Source of the DNA: Mucispirillum schaedleri
Lineage (GTDB): Bacteria; Chrysiogenota; Deferribacteres; Deferribacterales; Mucispirillaceae
Reading direction: 5' to 3'
Length of the DNA stretch: 64,000 nucleotides
NCBI GenBank assembly: GCA_949287985.1
Contig: CASEIN010000047.1
Coordinates: forward strand, 1 to 64,000
The notes under the pieces are model-generated. The model saw only the letters and a program-made list of their open reading frames with translations, did no database searches and was not told where the DNA came from. How positions within the stretch are numbered: the stretch's first letter is position 1; each line of letters opens with the position of its first letter. A program made the position numbers and the translations under genes. Shown in pieces: positions 29,437 to 38,671 of the stretch.

Positions 29437-30091
29437 AGATGATGTAGATATTGCAGAGCTTATAACATATAATTTACAAAAAGCAGGGTATAAGGTGCAC
29501 CATGCAGAAAATGCAAACGATGGGCTTATAATACTTGGGGAAGTTGCCTGTGATGTTATTTTGCTTGATTTAATGCTGCCCGGTCTTAAAGGTATGGAGT
29601 TTTTAAAGCTAATTAGAAACAGTGAAGAATACAATAATATTCCCGTAATTATTATTTCTGCTAAAACCCATGAGCAGGATATTATATCAGGGCTGAATAC
29701 TGGAGCAGATGATTATCTGCCTAAGCCATTTAGTATGGAAATGCTGCTTGCAAAAATAAATACTATTCTTCGTCGTGGTGCTTCATGGACTGGCAGGGCA
29801 GCAAATGTATTAGAATATCAAGGTATAAAGCTGGATGATGCAAACCATAAAATATATGTGCAGGGGCAGGAAATAAAACTTACTCATAAAGAATATGAGC
29901 TTTTAAGGCTGTTTTTATCAAACCCAGATACTATTTTTTCTAGAGACAGGCTTCTTAATTCCATATGGGGATATGACAGCCAGTCATACACTAGAACAGT
30001 AGATGCTCATGTTGCTTCTTTAAGAAAAAAACTGCTTTCCTGTGGTGATTTAATTGTATCAGTACCTAAAACAGGTTACGGTTTAAAATGA
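29414..30091 (+). CDS. phoB: OmpR-type response regulator PhoB
   Basis: The 225-residue protein has an N-terminal receiver: acidic EDD at residues 8-10, the phospho-acceptor near D52 in LLDLMLPG, and K in DDYLPKPFS. A C-terminal winged-helix DNA-binding domain follows (LTHKEYELLRLFLSNPDTIFSRDRLLNSIWG then RTVDAHVASLRKKL). Within the pst cluster and next to a PhoR-like kinase, it is almost certainly the phosphate regulator. It probably binds the 11-nt repeats found before pstC and pstS. Confidence 0.9.
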   Translation: MRNVLIIEDDVDIAELITYNLQKAGYKVHHAENANDGLIILGEVACDVILLDLMLPGLKGMEFLKLIRNSEEYNNIPVIIISAKTHEQDIISGLNTGADDYLPKPFSMEMLLAKINTILRRGASWTGRAANVLEYQGIKLDDANHKIYVQGQEIKLTHKEYELLRLFLSNPDTIFSRDRLLNSIWGYDSQSYTRTVDAHVASLRKKLLSCGDLIVSVPKTGYGLK

Positions 30092-31761
30092 TTAAGTATT
30101 TTTTCAAACTATTTTTTCAGATATTTATACCATTTTTATTAATTTTTGCCATATATTCAGCTTTTAGTTATGAAAAAGCAGTGGATAATGCAGAAAAAAG
30201 CTATAAAGAAATATTAAAAACTTACTGGCTTTTAGTTTCTAGATATAATCTGGATGATAAAAATGAAGTTACTTCAATTTTTAAAAGTATTGATAATAAA
30301 AGTGATATTCGTATTTCTGTAATAGATAAAAAAGGTAATGTTATACTTGATTCTTCTGTTAATGAAAATAATATAAAGTTTATAGAAAACCATTTATCAC
30401 GGATGGAAGTGCAAAATGCTCTTTTAGGTAAGGAATATTATGATATACGAAAAAGTGCCACAACAGGCAGGTATTGTATATATTATGCTTCCATGTATAA
30501 TGATAAATATGTTTTACGAATAGTTTCAGATGGTATTATTTTTCATAATTTATACAGCAAATTAAAATCAGATATTATATTATTTTTTATAATATATGCA
30601 GTGCTTTCTGCTGTAATTTCTATATATGTGGCTTTTAGGCTTACTATGCCAGTATTAGAGCTTTCAAAGGTGGCAAAAGCAATCAGCGAAAATAAAAGTG
30701 ATTTTATTATGCCTAAAATATCTGATAAAATTATGAATGATGCTGCCACATTAATATATAATATAAACAGGCTTTTATTACAGGAAAAGCAGGCGTTAAA
30801 CAGGGAACAAAGTATTTTATCAAATATAATAAATTATATTGATGAGGCAGTTATTTTATTTAGCAGTGATAATAAAATATTAAAAGCAAACTATCAGGCT
30901 TATAAATTTTTTAATACTATAAAAGAGGGTATAAACCCATTAGTAGATAATGCAGATTATGAAAGTGCTGTGTTTTTTTGTGATATATTAGAGAAAAAGG
31001 GCTCATTAAAGCATATTTATAAAGAGCAGGTTTATGAAGTATATGTTAAGGAAATGGATGAATATAAATTAGCAGTTTTTAGGGATATTACAAATATTGC
31101 AGATTATGATGATTTTAAAGCAGTACTCACGGCAAATATAGCACACGAAATGAAAACTCCTGTTGCTATTATTATGGCAGCTTCAGAAACACTGCTTAAT
31201 GATAAAGATATGGAAAAAGAGTTTGCAGAGAAATTTTTAAATAAAATAAATACAGGCTCAAAAAGGCTTAATAATATAATCAACCAAACATTAGAGCTTT
31301 ATAAAATGGAAAATACTGGGCTTAATATTGAGGAAAATGCAAATATAAAAAATATATTATCAAATATAATGGTAAAAGAAAACGGCAAGAAGATAATATA
31401 TGAAAATATGGCAGAAAAAGAGTATAATATTGATAATCTTCATGTGGAGATGATACTAACAAACCTTATAAATAATGCTGAAAAATATTCTAAGGGCGAA
31501 AATATATATGTGAAAATATATGATGAAAATAGTGCATTAGTTATAGAAGTATCTGATGAAGGGCCATTAATTTTAGAAAAAGAGCGAAAAAGGATATTTG
31601 AAAGGTTTTATACTGTTTCAAAATCAAGAAGTAATTCAGGTTTTGGGCTTGGGCTTTCTATTGTGAAACATATTGCACTTTTATATGGCGGCAAAGCGTC
31701 TGTTTATACAAATGAATATAATGGCAATACGTTTAAAGTAGTGCTTTATGAAAAGATTTAA
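30088..31761 (+). CDS. phoR: Phosphate-responsive sensor histidine kinase PhoR
   Basis: The 557-residue membrane kinase has TM1 at about residues 5-25, an extracytoplasmic region of about 130 residues and TM2 at about 155-178. A HAMP-like and PAS-like stretch is followed by HisKA with NIAHEMKTPVAI and an ATPase domain with NLINNAEKYS and GFGLGLSIVKH. E. coli PhoR has almost no periplasmic domain; this one has a larger loop, as in B. subtilis PhoR. It overlaps phoB by 4 nt. The stop is immediately followed by the pstS Pho box. Confidence 0.88.
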   Translation: MIKYFFKLFFQIFIPFLLIFAIYSAFSYEKAVDNAEKSYKEILKTYWLLVSRYNLDDKNEVTSIFKSIDNKSDIRISVIDKKGNVILDSSVNENNIKFIENHLSRMEVQNALLGKEYYDIRKSATTGRYCIYYASMYNDKYVLRIVSDGIIFHNLYSKLKSDIILFFIIYAVLSAVISIYVAFRLTMPVLELSKVAKAISENKSDFIMPKISDKIMNDAATLIYNINRLLLQEKQALNREQSILSNIINYIDEAVILFSSDNKILKANYQAYKFFNTIKEGINPLVDNADYESAVFFCDILEKKGSLKHIYKEQVYEVYVKEMDEYKLAVFRDITNIADYDDFKAVLTANIAHEMKTPVAIIMAASETLLNDKDMEKEFAEKFLNKINTGSKRLNNIINQTLELYKMENTGLNIEENANIKNILSNIMVKENGKKIIYENMAEKEYNIDNLHVEMILTNLINNAEKYSKGENIYVKIYDENSALVIEVSDEGPLILEKERKRIFERFYTVSKSRSNSGFGLGLSIVKHIALLYGGKASVYTNEYNGNTFKVVLYEKI

Positions 31762-31762
31762 G

Positions 31763-31795
31763 TTTTACATTTCTTTTACATTTATTTTCACTAAG
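31763..31795 (+). promoter_or_regulatory. Candidate Pho box before pstS
   Basis: Three 11-nt units in phase: TTTTACATTTC (31763-31773), TTTTACATTTA (31774-31784) and TTTTCACTAAG (31785-31795). They begin 2 nt after the phoR stop and lie about 70 nt before pstS. TATA-rich -10 candidates follow at about 31804-31819. This suggests pstS has its own PhoB-activated transcript. Confidence 0.65.
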
Positions 31796-31863
31796 TAAAA
31801 AGTATATATGGTATATATTTCTTAAGTTAAAAAGGTTAGAAACCTAATTTTAAGGAGAGATAT

Positions 31864-32850
31864 ATGAAAAAAATATTTATTACAATACTTTTTGTATTAA
31901 GTGCAGTTTATGCAAATGCTCAAGGCTCATTAAATGGTGCAGGTGCATCATTTCCATACCCTGTATATGCAGGCTGGGCATATATGTATAAAAATGAAAC
32001 AGGTGTGAATGTAAACTATCAATCAATAGGCTCAGGTGGTGGTATAAACCAGATTACAGCAGGCACTGTAGATTTTGGGGCAAGTGATGACCCGCTTCCA
32101 AAAGCTGAACTTGATAAATCAAACCTTATACAATTTCCAGCTATTACTGGCGGTATAGTTATTATTGTAAATGTAGACGGCTTAAAAAATAAAAAAATCG
32201 TATTAGACGGCAAAACAACAGCAGATATTTTCATGGGTAAAATCACCATGTGGAATGATGCTTCAATTGTAAAATTAAACCCGAATTTAAAACTTCCTAG
32301 CACTAAAATAACAGTAATACGCAGGTCAGACAGCTCTGGAACTACTGCTGTATTTACAAATTATTTATCAGAAACATCTAGTGAATGGAAAAATGAACTA
32401 GGCAGTGGCAAATCTATTAACTGGAAAACAGGCATAGGTGCAAAAGGAAATGACGGTGTATCTAATATGGTGAAAAAAACTAAAAACTCCATAGGCTATA
32501 CAGAATACACTTATGCAGAGCAGTTAAAGTTAGACTATACAAACTTAGTAAATAAAGCAGGTAATACTGTAGAAGCAAATATGCAGACTTTCCAAAAAGC
32601 AGTAGAAACAGCAGACTGGTATAAAAATCCATCATATGCTATATCTTTAACAAACAGCCCAGATGCTTCAGCATGGCCAATAGCAGCAGCTTCATTTATA
32701 CTACTTAGAAAAGACAGGGCAGAAGTAAATAAGAAAGTAATGGAGTTTTTCAAATACGGCTTTGAAAAAGGCGATGCAGCAGCACAGCAGTTAAAATATG
32801 TGCCACTTTCTAAAAGCTTAAAAGATGAAATACTTGCAAAAGTAAAATAA
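31864..32850 (+). CDS. pstS: Periplasmic phosphate-binding protein PstS
   Basis: The 328-residue solute-binding protein delivers phosphate to PstCA. A signal peptide (about residues 1-20, ending VYANA-Q) is followed by the PstS features LNGAGASFPYPVYAGWAYMY, QSIGSGGGINQI, DFGASDDPL and RRSDSSGTTAVF, which line the phosphate pocket. AAGGAG precedes the ATG. It is unusual that pstS is last in the cluster, after phoR, rather than first. Confidence 0.96.
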   Translation: MKKIFITILFVLSAVYANAQGSLNGAGASFPYPVYAGWAYMYKNETGVNVNYQSIGSGGGINQITAGTVDFGASDDPLPKAELDKSNLIQFPAITGGIVIIVNVDGLKNKKIVLDGKTTADIFMGKITMWNDASIVKLNPNLKLPSTKITVIRRSDSSGTTAVFTNYLSETSSEWKNELGSGKSINWKTGIGAKGNDGVSNMVKKTKNSIGYTEYTYAEQLKLDYTNLVNKAGNTVEANMQTFQKAVETADWYKNPSYAISLTNSPDASAWPIAAASFILLRKDRAEVNKKVMEFFKYGFEKGDAAAQQLKYVPLSKSLKDEILAKVK

Positions 32851-32872
32851 AAGATAATATAAGCACACAAAA

Positions 32873-32901
32873 AAGCCCTTATATAAAATATATAAGGGCT
32901 T
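32873..32901. terminator. Bidirectional terminator between pstS and efp
   Basis: Perfect 12-bp inverted repeat AAGCCCTTATAT (32873-32884) / ATATAAGGGCTT (32890-32901) between two convergent genes. A/T runs lie on both sides, so it can serve both. Confidence 0.8.
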
Positions 32902-32924
32902 AAATTTTATTAGATTATCAAAAG

Positions 32925-33497
32925 TTATTTTTTAGAGCTAACGCGTTCTATATAGCTTGCGTCTCTAGTATCAATTTTTAACACATCGCCTTCATTAATA
33001 AATAAAGGAACTTGCACTTTACCGCCAGTTATAACTGTTGCACCTTTAGAGCCGCCTGTAACAGTATCACCTTTAACGCCTGGCTCACATTCTGTAACTT
33101 CAAGCTCAACAAAGTTAGGAAGAGTAACGCCTATTGGTTTACCGTTGAAAAATTGAACTGCTACATCTAAAGATTCTGGCATAAATAAGTATGAATCACC
33201 AACACAGTCATCATCTAAATGAACCTGTTCATAACTTTCCTGGTCCATAAAAATATATTCAGTACCGTCATGGTATAAATATTGCATTTTCTTTTCTTCA
33301 AAATCTGGCTCTTTTAATTTTTCACCAGAATCATAAGTTCTTTCAAGCACTCTGCCTGATATTAAGTTTTTAATTTTAGTGCGAACTGTGGCTCCACCCC
33401 TGCCGCATTTAATATGCTGCCATTCAATAACAGCGTATGGCTCACCGTCAACTTCAATTTTAGAGCCTCTTTTAAATTGGTTTGGAGTAATTGGCAT
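32925..33497 (-). CDS. efp: Translation elongation factor P (arginine-tip type)
   Basis: EF-P relieves ribosome stalling at proline runs. The 190-residue length and three-barrel architecture are normal, with NQFKRGSKIEVDGEPYAVIE at the start and C-terminal GDVLKIDTRDASYIERV. The loop that reaches the peptidyl-transferase centre reads KCGRGGA, placing an arginine (R33) where E. coli has the lysine modified by EpmA/EpmB. Modification would therefore need another enzyme or be absent. A GAGGA ribosome site precedes ATG. Confidence 0.96.
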   Translation of the reverse strand: MPITPNQFKRGSKIEVDGEPYAVIEWQHIKCGRGGATVRTKIKNLISGRVLERTYDSGEKLKEPDFEEKKMQYLYHDGTEYIFMDQESYEQVHLDDDCVGDSYLFMPESLDVAVQFFNGKPIGVTLPNFVELEVTECEPGVKGDTVTGGSKGATVITGGKVQVPLFINEGDVLKIDTRDASYIERVSSKK

Positions 33498-33528
33498 ATT
33501 TTCCTCGTTTTTCTAAAAATTTTTTAAG

Positions 33529-33557
33529 AATATAGCATATAATTTATAAAAAAGCAA
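33529..33557 (-). promoter_or_regulatory. Candidate efp promoter
   Basis: Minus-strand TTGCTT (33557-33552), 17 nt, TATATT (33534-33529), about 32 nt before the efp start. Confidence 0.55.
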
Positions 33558-33578
33558 GTAAAAGGGTGATTAAATAAA

Positions 33579-33639
33579 TTTTTGGAAAAAATTCCAAAAA
33601 AATAAAAAAATAAAAAGTTTTTGGAAAAATTTCCAAAAA
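33579..33639. promoter_or_regulatory. Twin 22-bp palindromes, probable operator pair
   Basis: TTTTTGGAA-N4-TTCCAAAAA occurs at 33579-33600 and again at 33618-33639 (there extended to TTTTTGGAAA-AA-TTTCCAAAAA). The centres are 39 bp apart. They lie between the divergent efp and ATPase promoters, just upstream of the ATPase -35. Neither is followed by a T tract that suits a terminator. The symmetry and duplication suggest cooperative binding of a dimeric regulator. Confidence 0.55.
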
Positions 33640-33643
33640 TTAC

Positions 33644-33670
33644 TTGAAAAAATATTTAGTGTAATATAAT
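33644..33670 (+). promoter_or_regulatory. Candidate promoter of the ATPase gene
   Basis: TTGAAA (33644-33649), 15 nt, TATAAT (33665-33670), about 24 nt before the ATG. The ATTACTTGAAAAAA string around the -35 recurs near 35028 upstream of glyS. Confidence 0.45.
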
Positions 33671-33693
33671 TTATAATTAATGAGGTAAGTGTT

Positions 33694-34896
33694 ATGATTG
33701 CAAGAATTGATTATATTAATTATTTAAATAAATTTAAGGATATGCCATTAATCAAAGTGATTAGTGGTGTAAGGCGGTGTGGTAAATCAACATTATTTTT
33801 GCAATATATAGAATATCTAAAAAGTAATAATATAGATGATGACCATATTATATTTATAAATTTTGAAGATTTAGAATATGAAGAATATACTAATTACAAA
33901 ATGTTATATAATTATCTTAATAAGCGTATAATAGATAGTAAAAAATATTATATTTTTCTTGATGAAATCCAAAATGTAGAAAAGTATGAAAAAACCGTTG
34001 ATAGTTTACTGGTTAAAGGCAACTGTGATATATATATAACAGGCTCTAATGCTTATATGTTATCTAGTGAACTTTCCACATTACTAAGTGGCAGATACAT
34101 TGAAATAAAAATGTTTCCATTATCCTTTAAAGAATATGTTTCTTATTATAAAGATGTAAATAATAATTATGAAGATTTATTTAATAAATATATCAACTCA
34201 TCATCATATCCATTTAGTATTAATTTTAAGGAAGAAAATTTGCTTAACAAATACCTTGAAGATATATATAATTCTATCATAATAAAAGATATTTCTTTAA
34301 GGATAAAAAAATTAGATATTTCATTACTTCATAGAATTGTTAAATTTATGTTTGATAGTATAGGAAGCATATTATCAATAAACAATATAGCAAATAAATT
34401 AACATTAGATGGTTATAAAGTAGATAATAAAACTGTTTCAAAGTATATTGAAGTTTTAACAGAAAGTATGTTTTTTTATAAAGTTGAACGTTATGATGTT
34501 AAGGGGAAAAATATTCTTTCATCATTAGAAAAATATTATGTAGTAGATATAGGTATAAGGCGTATAAAATTAGGCAGGAATTATTCAGATATAGGGCATA
34601 TTATAGAAAATATTGTATATTTAGAGTTAATGCGTAGAAATTATAATGTTTATATAGGTTATTTTACTAATGCAGAAATAGATTTTGTTGCCATAAAAAA
34701 TGGAGAAATGGAATATTATCAAGTATGTTTATCATTATTAAATGAGGAAGTTTTAAAAAGGGAAGTAAAATCATTAAAAATGATTAATGATAATTACCCA
34801 AAATATATTATAAGTATGGATAAAGTAGGCACAAACTACAATATTGACGGTATAAAACATATAAACCTAATAGACTGGCTTATAAAAGATAATTAG
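33694..34896 (+). CDS. AAA-type ATPase with DUF4143-like C-terminal domain
   Basis: The 400-residue protein belongs to the common AAA_14/DUF4143 group. Walker A GVRRCGKST is at residues 25-33, Walker B YYIFLDEIQNV at about 90-100, and sensor-like ITGSNAYMLSSELSTLLSGRY follows. A winged-helix segment (about 215-265) leads to the C-terminal nuclease-like region (GHIIENIVYLELMRRNYNVYIGYFTNAEIDFVAI), with the E...D.(x)V pattern of PD-(D/E)XK folds. The cellular role of the family is not established. It is a single gene between efp and glyS, with two palindromes in front, and it is rich in AAT/ATA codons like accessory genes. Confidence 0.85.
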   Translation: MIARIDYINYLNKFKDMPLIKVISGVRRCGKSTLFLQYIEYLKSNNIDDDHIIFINFEDLEYEEYTNYKMLYNYLNKRIIDSKKYYIFLDEIQNVEKYEKTVDSLLVKGNCDIYITGSNAYMLSSELSTLLSGRYIEIKMFPLSFKEYVSYYKDVNNNYEDLFNKYINSSSYPFSINFKEENLLNKYLEDIYNSIIIKDISLRIKKLDISLLHRIVKFMFDSIGSILSINNIANKLTLDGYKVDNKTVSKYIEVLTESMFFYKVERYDVKGKNILSSLEKYYVVDIGIRRIKLGRNYSDIGHIIENIVYLELMRRNYNVYIGYFTNAEIDFVAIKNGEMEYYQVCLSLLNEEVLKREVKSLKMINDNYPKYIISMDKVGTNYNIDGIKHINLIDWLIKDN

Positions 34897-35113
34897 TAAA
34901 GCATAATTCGTATTATTATATACTGCTAATGTAATAAGCCTTATATTTCTATTTTTATCTTCTAAAATTATTTATTAAAATACATAATTTTAGTTTATTT
35001 AGTATAAAATTTATAAACTTAATTAAAATTACTTGAAAAAAAAACAATGAGAATATATAAATATATAATATTAATTTAAGATAACTTATGAATTTATAAA
35101 ATGAGGAATATAT

Positions 35114-37183
35114 ATGCCATCATATTTATTAGAAATAGGCTGTGAAGAAATACCAGCAGCATTTATACCATCATCTACTAAATTTTTACTTGATGAGTGG
35201 ACAAAAAGGTTAACTGCTTTAAACCTGCCATTTTCATCTATTGAAACTGGTGGAACACCACGCAGGCTTTTTGTAAATATTGATGGGCTTGAATTATACC
35301 AAGCTGATAAAACGGAAATAATAATGGGGCCGCCTGCTGCTATTGCATTTAATGAAGATGGCTCGTTATCAGAAGCTGCTAAAAAGTTTGCAGTATCAAA
35401 AGGGATAGATGAAGCAACACTAAAAAAAGTAACTACTCAAAAAGGTGATTATCTTCAAGGGGAGAAAAAAACAGGTGGGCAGTCTACTGCAGAATTAATT
35501 AGCAAAACTGCACCAGAAGTTATTATGAGCATACCTTTTCCAAAAAGTATGAAATGGGGCAATAAGGATTTTAGGTTTGTTCGCCCTATACACTGGTTTT
35601 TATCTGTTTTTGATGAAAAAGAGCTAACCTTTGAAACAGAAGGCATTAAAGCATCTAATATTACTTACGGTCATAGGTTTTTAAATCCTTCTAAAATAGA
35701 AGTTGCAAATGTGTCAGAATATAAAGAAAAATTAAGCAAAGCATGTGTATTTGTAAGTCCTTCTGAAAGACGTGATATTATTAAAGCACAAATTAAAGAT
35801 ATAGAAAGCAGGGAAAATATAGTTGTTGATGTTGATGATGATTTATTAAATATTGTATCAGATTTAGTGGAATACCCATATGCAATACTTGGCAGTTTTG
35901 AAGAATCATTTTTACAGCTGCCAGAAGAAGTGCTTATTACTTCTATGAAAGTGCATCAAAAATATTTCCCTGTAAGAAATTCATCTGGTAAGCTTATAAA
36001 TAAATTTATTGGTATTGCCAATATTAAATCACCTAATGGTGATAGTGTTATTAGGCAGGGTTATGAACGAGTTTTACGTGCAAGGCTAAATGATGGTTTA
36101 TTTTTCTTTAATAACGATAAAAAAGTGCCATTATCAGAACGAACTGAAGCATTAAAAAAAGTGGTTTACCAAGAAAAACTTGGCACAAGCTATGAAAAAA
36201 TGGAGCGTTTTAGAGAGATAGCACTATATTTAGCAGATATTTTATGCCCTGATAAAAAAGAAAATGTAGAACAGACAGCTTATTTATGTAAAGCAGACCT
36301 TTTAAGTGAAATGGTATATGAGTTCCCAGAGCTGCAGGGCGTAATGGGTTACTATTATGCTAAAAATGAAGGGCTTGATGATGATATAGCCTGCGGTATA
36401 ATGGAACATTATCTTCCTAAATTTGCAGGTGATAAATTACCTGAAACTGATGAAGGAAGGCTTACTTCTATTGCTGATAAAATAGATACTATAACAGGCG
36501 TATTTGCTGCAGGAATGAAACCAACAGGTAATTTAGACCCATATGGCTTAAGAAGAAGTGCCATAGGACTTTTATCTATTATAGAAGATGCAGGCTATAG
36601 AATAGAATTAACAAAATTAATAGAAATATCGCTGAATAAATTATCATCTAGGCTGTCTTTTAATAAAGATGAAGTTTTAAATGATGTGCTTTCATTTATA
36701 AACCAAAGGTATAAACAAATGCTTGTATCAAAAGATGTTGTTGCAGCTGATGTTTTTGATGCAGTATGCAGCAAATCAAGTGATATAATTAAAATCTTTA
36801 ATTTAGCAAAAGTTTTGACAAATGCTAGAAATACTGATGAGTTCCAAACTATTGCTGCAAGTTATAAAAGAATAAATAATATTTTAAAGAAAAACGATTT
36901 TAATAATGAATATTTTTCAGATGAACTTTTTGAATGTGATGAAGAAAGAGTATTGGGAGCATTAATCAGGCAGCAGCAAATGCAGGCTTTACTTGATGAA
37001 GAAAAAAATTATGCAGTTTTAGATGAGCTTATGAAATTTGCTCCAGCAGTAGATGCTTTTTTTGAGAAAGTTATGGTTATGGCAGAAGATATAAAAGTGA
37101 GAGAAAACAGGCTTGGTTTAATAGCAAGCTTACGTAAAGTTTTCCTTATAATAGGTGATTTAGGTGCAATAGCTTCCAAATAA
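35114..37183 (+). CDS. glyS: Glycyl-tRNA synthetase beta subunit
   Basis: This is the tRNA-binding subunit of the bacterial alpha2beta2 glycyl-tRNA synthetase. The 689-residue length is normal. N-terminal LLEIGCEEIPAAFIPS, GPPAAIAFNEDG, the HD-like region and the C-terminal anticodon-binding DALR-like region are all seen. The alpha-subunit gene glyQ, usually immediately upstream, is not next to it and does not occur anywhere in this window. The gene is followed closely by a histidine kinase gene. Confidence 0.96.
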   Translation: MPSYLLEIGCEEIPAAFIPSSTKFLLDEWTKRLTALNLPFSSIETGGTPRRLFVNIDGLELYQADKTEIIMGPPAAIAFNEDGSLSEAAKKFAVSKGIDEATLKKVTTQKGDYLQGEKKTGGQSTAELISKTAPEVIMSIPFPKSMKWGNKDFRFVRPIHWFLSVFDEKELTFETEGIKASNITYGHRFLNPSKIEVANVSEYKEKLSKACVFVSPSERRDIIKAQIKDIESRENIVVDVDDDLLNIVSDLVEYPYAILGSFEESFLQLPEEVLITSMKVHQKYFPVRNSSGKLINKFIGIANIKSPNGDSVIRQGYERVLRARLNDGLFFFNNDKKVPLSERTEALKKVVYQEKLGTSYEKMERFREIALYLADILCPDKKENVEQTAYLCKADLLSEMVYEFPELQGVMGYYYAKNEGLDDDIACGIMEHYLPKFAGDKLPETDEGRLTSIADKIDTITGVFAAGMKPTGNLDPYGLRRSAIGLLSIIEDAGYRIELTKLIEISLNKLSSRLSFNKDEVLNDVLSFINQRYKQMLVSKDVVAADVFDAVCSKSSDIIKIFNLAKVLTNARNTDEFQTIAASYKRINNILKKNDFNNEYFSDELFECDEERVLGALIRQQQMQALLDEEKNYAVLDELMKFAPAVDAFFEKVMVMAEDIKVRENRLGLIASLRKVFLIIGDLGAIASK

Positions 37184-37207
37184 TATCACCAAATATCAAG
37201 GTGCATT

Positions 37208-38671
37208 ATGAAATTAATTGAGATTATTAACCGTAGATGTGATTGCAGAATAACAAAAATTGTTGTGTGTAACAGCAGGGGAGAGCGCACAGTTTATGCT
37301 GATGCACCAATTGATTATTGTGATGAATTTAGCACAGAGATTACTATAAATAATATTAAAATGTTAATAACTTATTCGGCATATGCACCATTAAATGATG
37401 ATGCCATAAGCCTTATGACTGACTTAATAGATGTATATGTGGAAAATAGAGCCACTTGGGAAATAGCAGAAAATGTTTCAAAAAGTCCTGATATTTTTGC
37501 AGGCAGAGCAACATTAGATGAAATGGTGCGTGTTGCAACAAATGCATTAGTTTATTCTAATCTATTTGATAAAGCAGCTGTTATGTTTTTCAATGAAAAA
37601 CTAATGGAACTTCGTGGTATATATTTAACAAGTATCCCAGCTTATACTGAAAAACAAATGCTTGCCTTTAAAAATAAACGAGTGCCAATATCAAAAGAAC
37701 TTTGCACAAAACTTTTAGAATATAATGCATCAAATGAAGACCTTGAAAACCATTTAGAACTAGAAGATAAAATATTTTATTCTATTGATAAAGTAAAACT
37801 TGATAATCCATTAATAATTGTGCCTATGGTTACTGGCAATAAGCTTTATGGTGTATTAATTACTTATTCTAAAGAAAAATATAATATTACCCATACTTTT
37901 ACAACCCGTTCTACTGCCCGTCTTTTAAATACAATGTTGATGGCTGTTATATCTAACCAAAAATATGAATATACAACAGCTTTTTATAAAGAGATAGAAG
38001 CAGAAATGCGCAGTAAACAAAGTCTTGTAACACTTGGCAACTATGTGGCAACTATTGCTCATGAAGTTAAAAACCCACTTATTTCTATTGGGGGGTTTGC
38101 AAAAAGGCTTATGAAAGCTGTTACAAATGATGATTTAAAGCGTATGGCTGGTATAATTGCTACAGAATCTATTAGGTTAGAGCATTTAACAGAAGATATT
38201 TTATCATTTTCTAGAAAACGAGCACCGCATAAGGAAAAAATTAATTTAACAGAATTATTTGATGATATAAAACTGTTATTTGAAACTAGAATGGTGGAAA
38301 ATAATTTTAATCTGGATATTAAAATCGGTAAAGATGATTATATATATGCAGATAAAGACCAAATAAAACAGGTGGTAGTAAACTTAATAGCCAATGCTAT
38401 GAATGCTATGGAGCATGACGGCACAGTATCTATAGAATACGAATTAAAAGATAATAAAACAAGCATTATGATTTCAGATACAGGGCCGGGTATTCCTTTA
38501 GAAGTAATGCCTAATTTATTTAAACCATTTTTCACAACATCAAGTTCTGGAACAGGTCTTGGGCTTCCTATATGCAGGAAAATTTTAAATAATCACAACG
38601 GTGATTTAACAGTGTATAATAGTAAAAATGGTGCAGTATTTACTATTACTTTACCTGTGGAGAACGAATAA
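37208..38671 (+). CDS. Soluble GAF-domain histidine kinase
   Basis: The 487-residue kinase lacks membrane segments. Residues about 1-85 form an unassigned N-terminal region with a CDC motif near residue 11. About 95-255 looks like a GAF domain. HisKA with TIAHEVKNPLIS (H285) and an ATPase domain with NLIANAMNAM and GTGLGLPI complete it. It follows glyS by 24 nt and abuts the radical SAM gene, so the three are probably co-transcribed. No response regulator is adjacent, so its output is unknown. Confidence 0.85.
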   Translation: MKLIEIINRRCDCRITKIVVCNSRGERTVYADAPIDYCDEFSTEITINNIKMLITYSAYAPLNDDAISLMTDLIDVYVENRATWEIAENVSKSPDIFAGRATLDEMVRVATNALVYSNLFDKAAVMFFNEKLMELRGIYLTSIPAYTEKQMLAFKNKRVPISKELCTKLLEYNASNEDLENHLELEDKIFYSIDKVKLDNPLIIVPMVTGNKLYGVLITYSKEKYNITHTFTTRSTARLLNTMLMAVISNQKYEYTTAFYKEIEAEMRSKQSLVTLGNYVATIAHEVKNPLISIGGFAKRLMKAVTNDDLKRMAGIIATESIRLEHLTEDILSFSRKRAPHKEKINLTELFDDIKLLFETRMVENNFNLDIKIGKDDYIYADKDQIKQVVVNLIANAMNAMEHDGTVSIEYELKDNKTSIMISDTGPGIPLEVMPNLFKPFFTTSSSGTGLGLPICRKILNNHNGDLTVYNSKNGAVFTITLPVENE

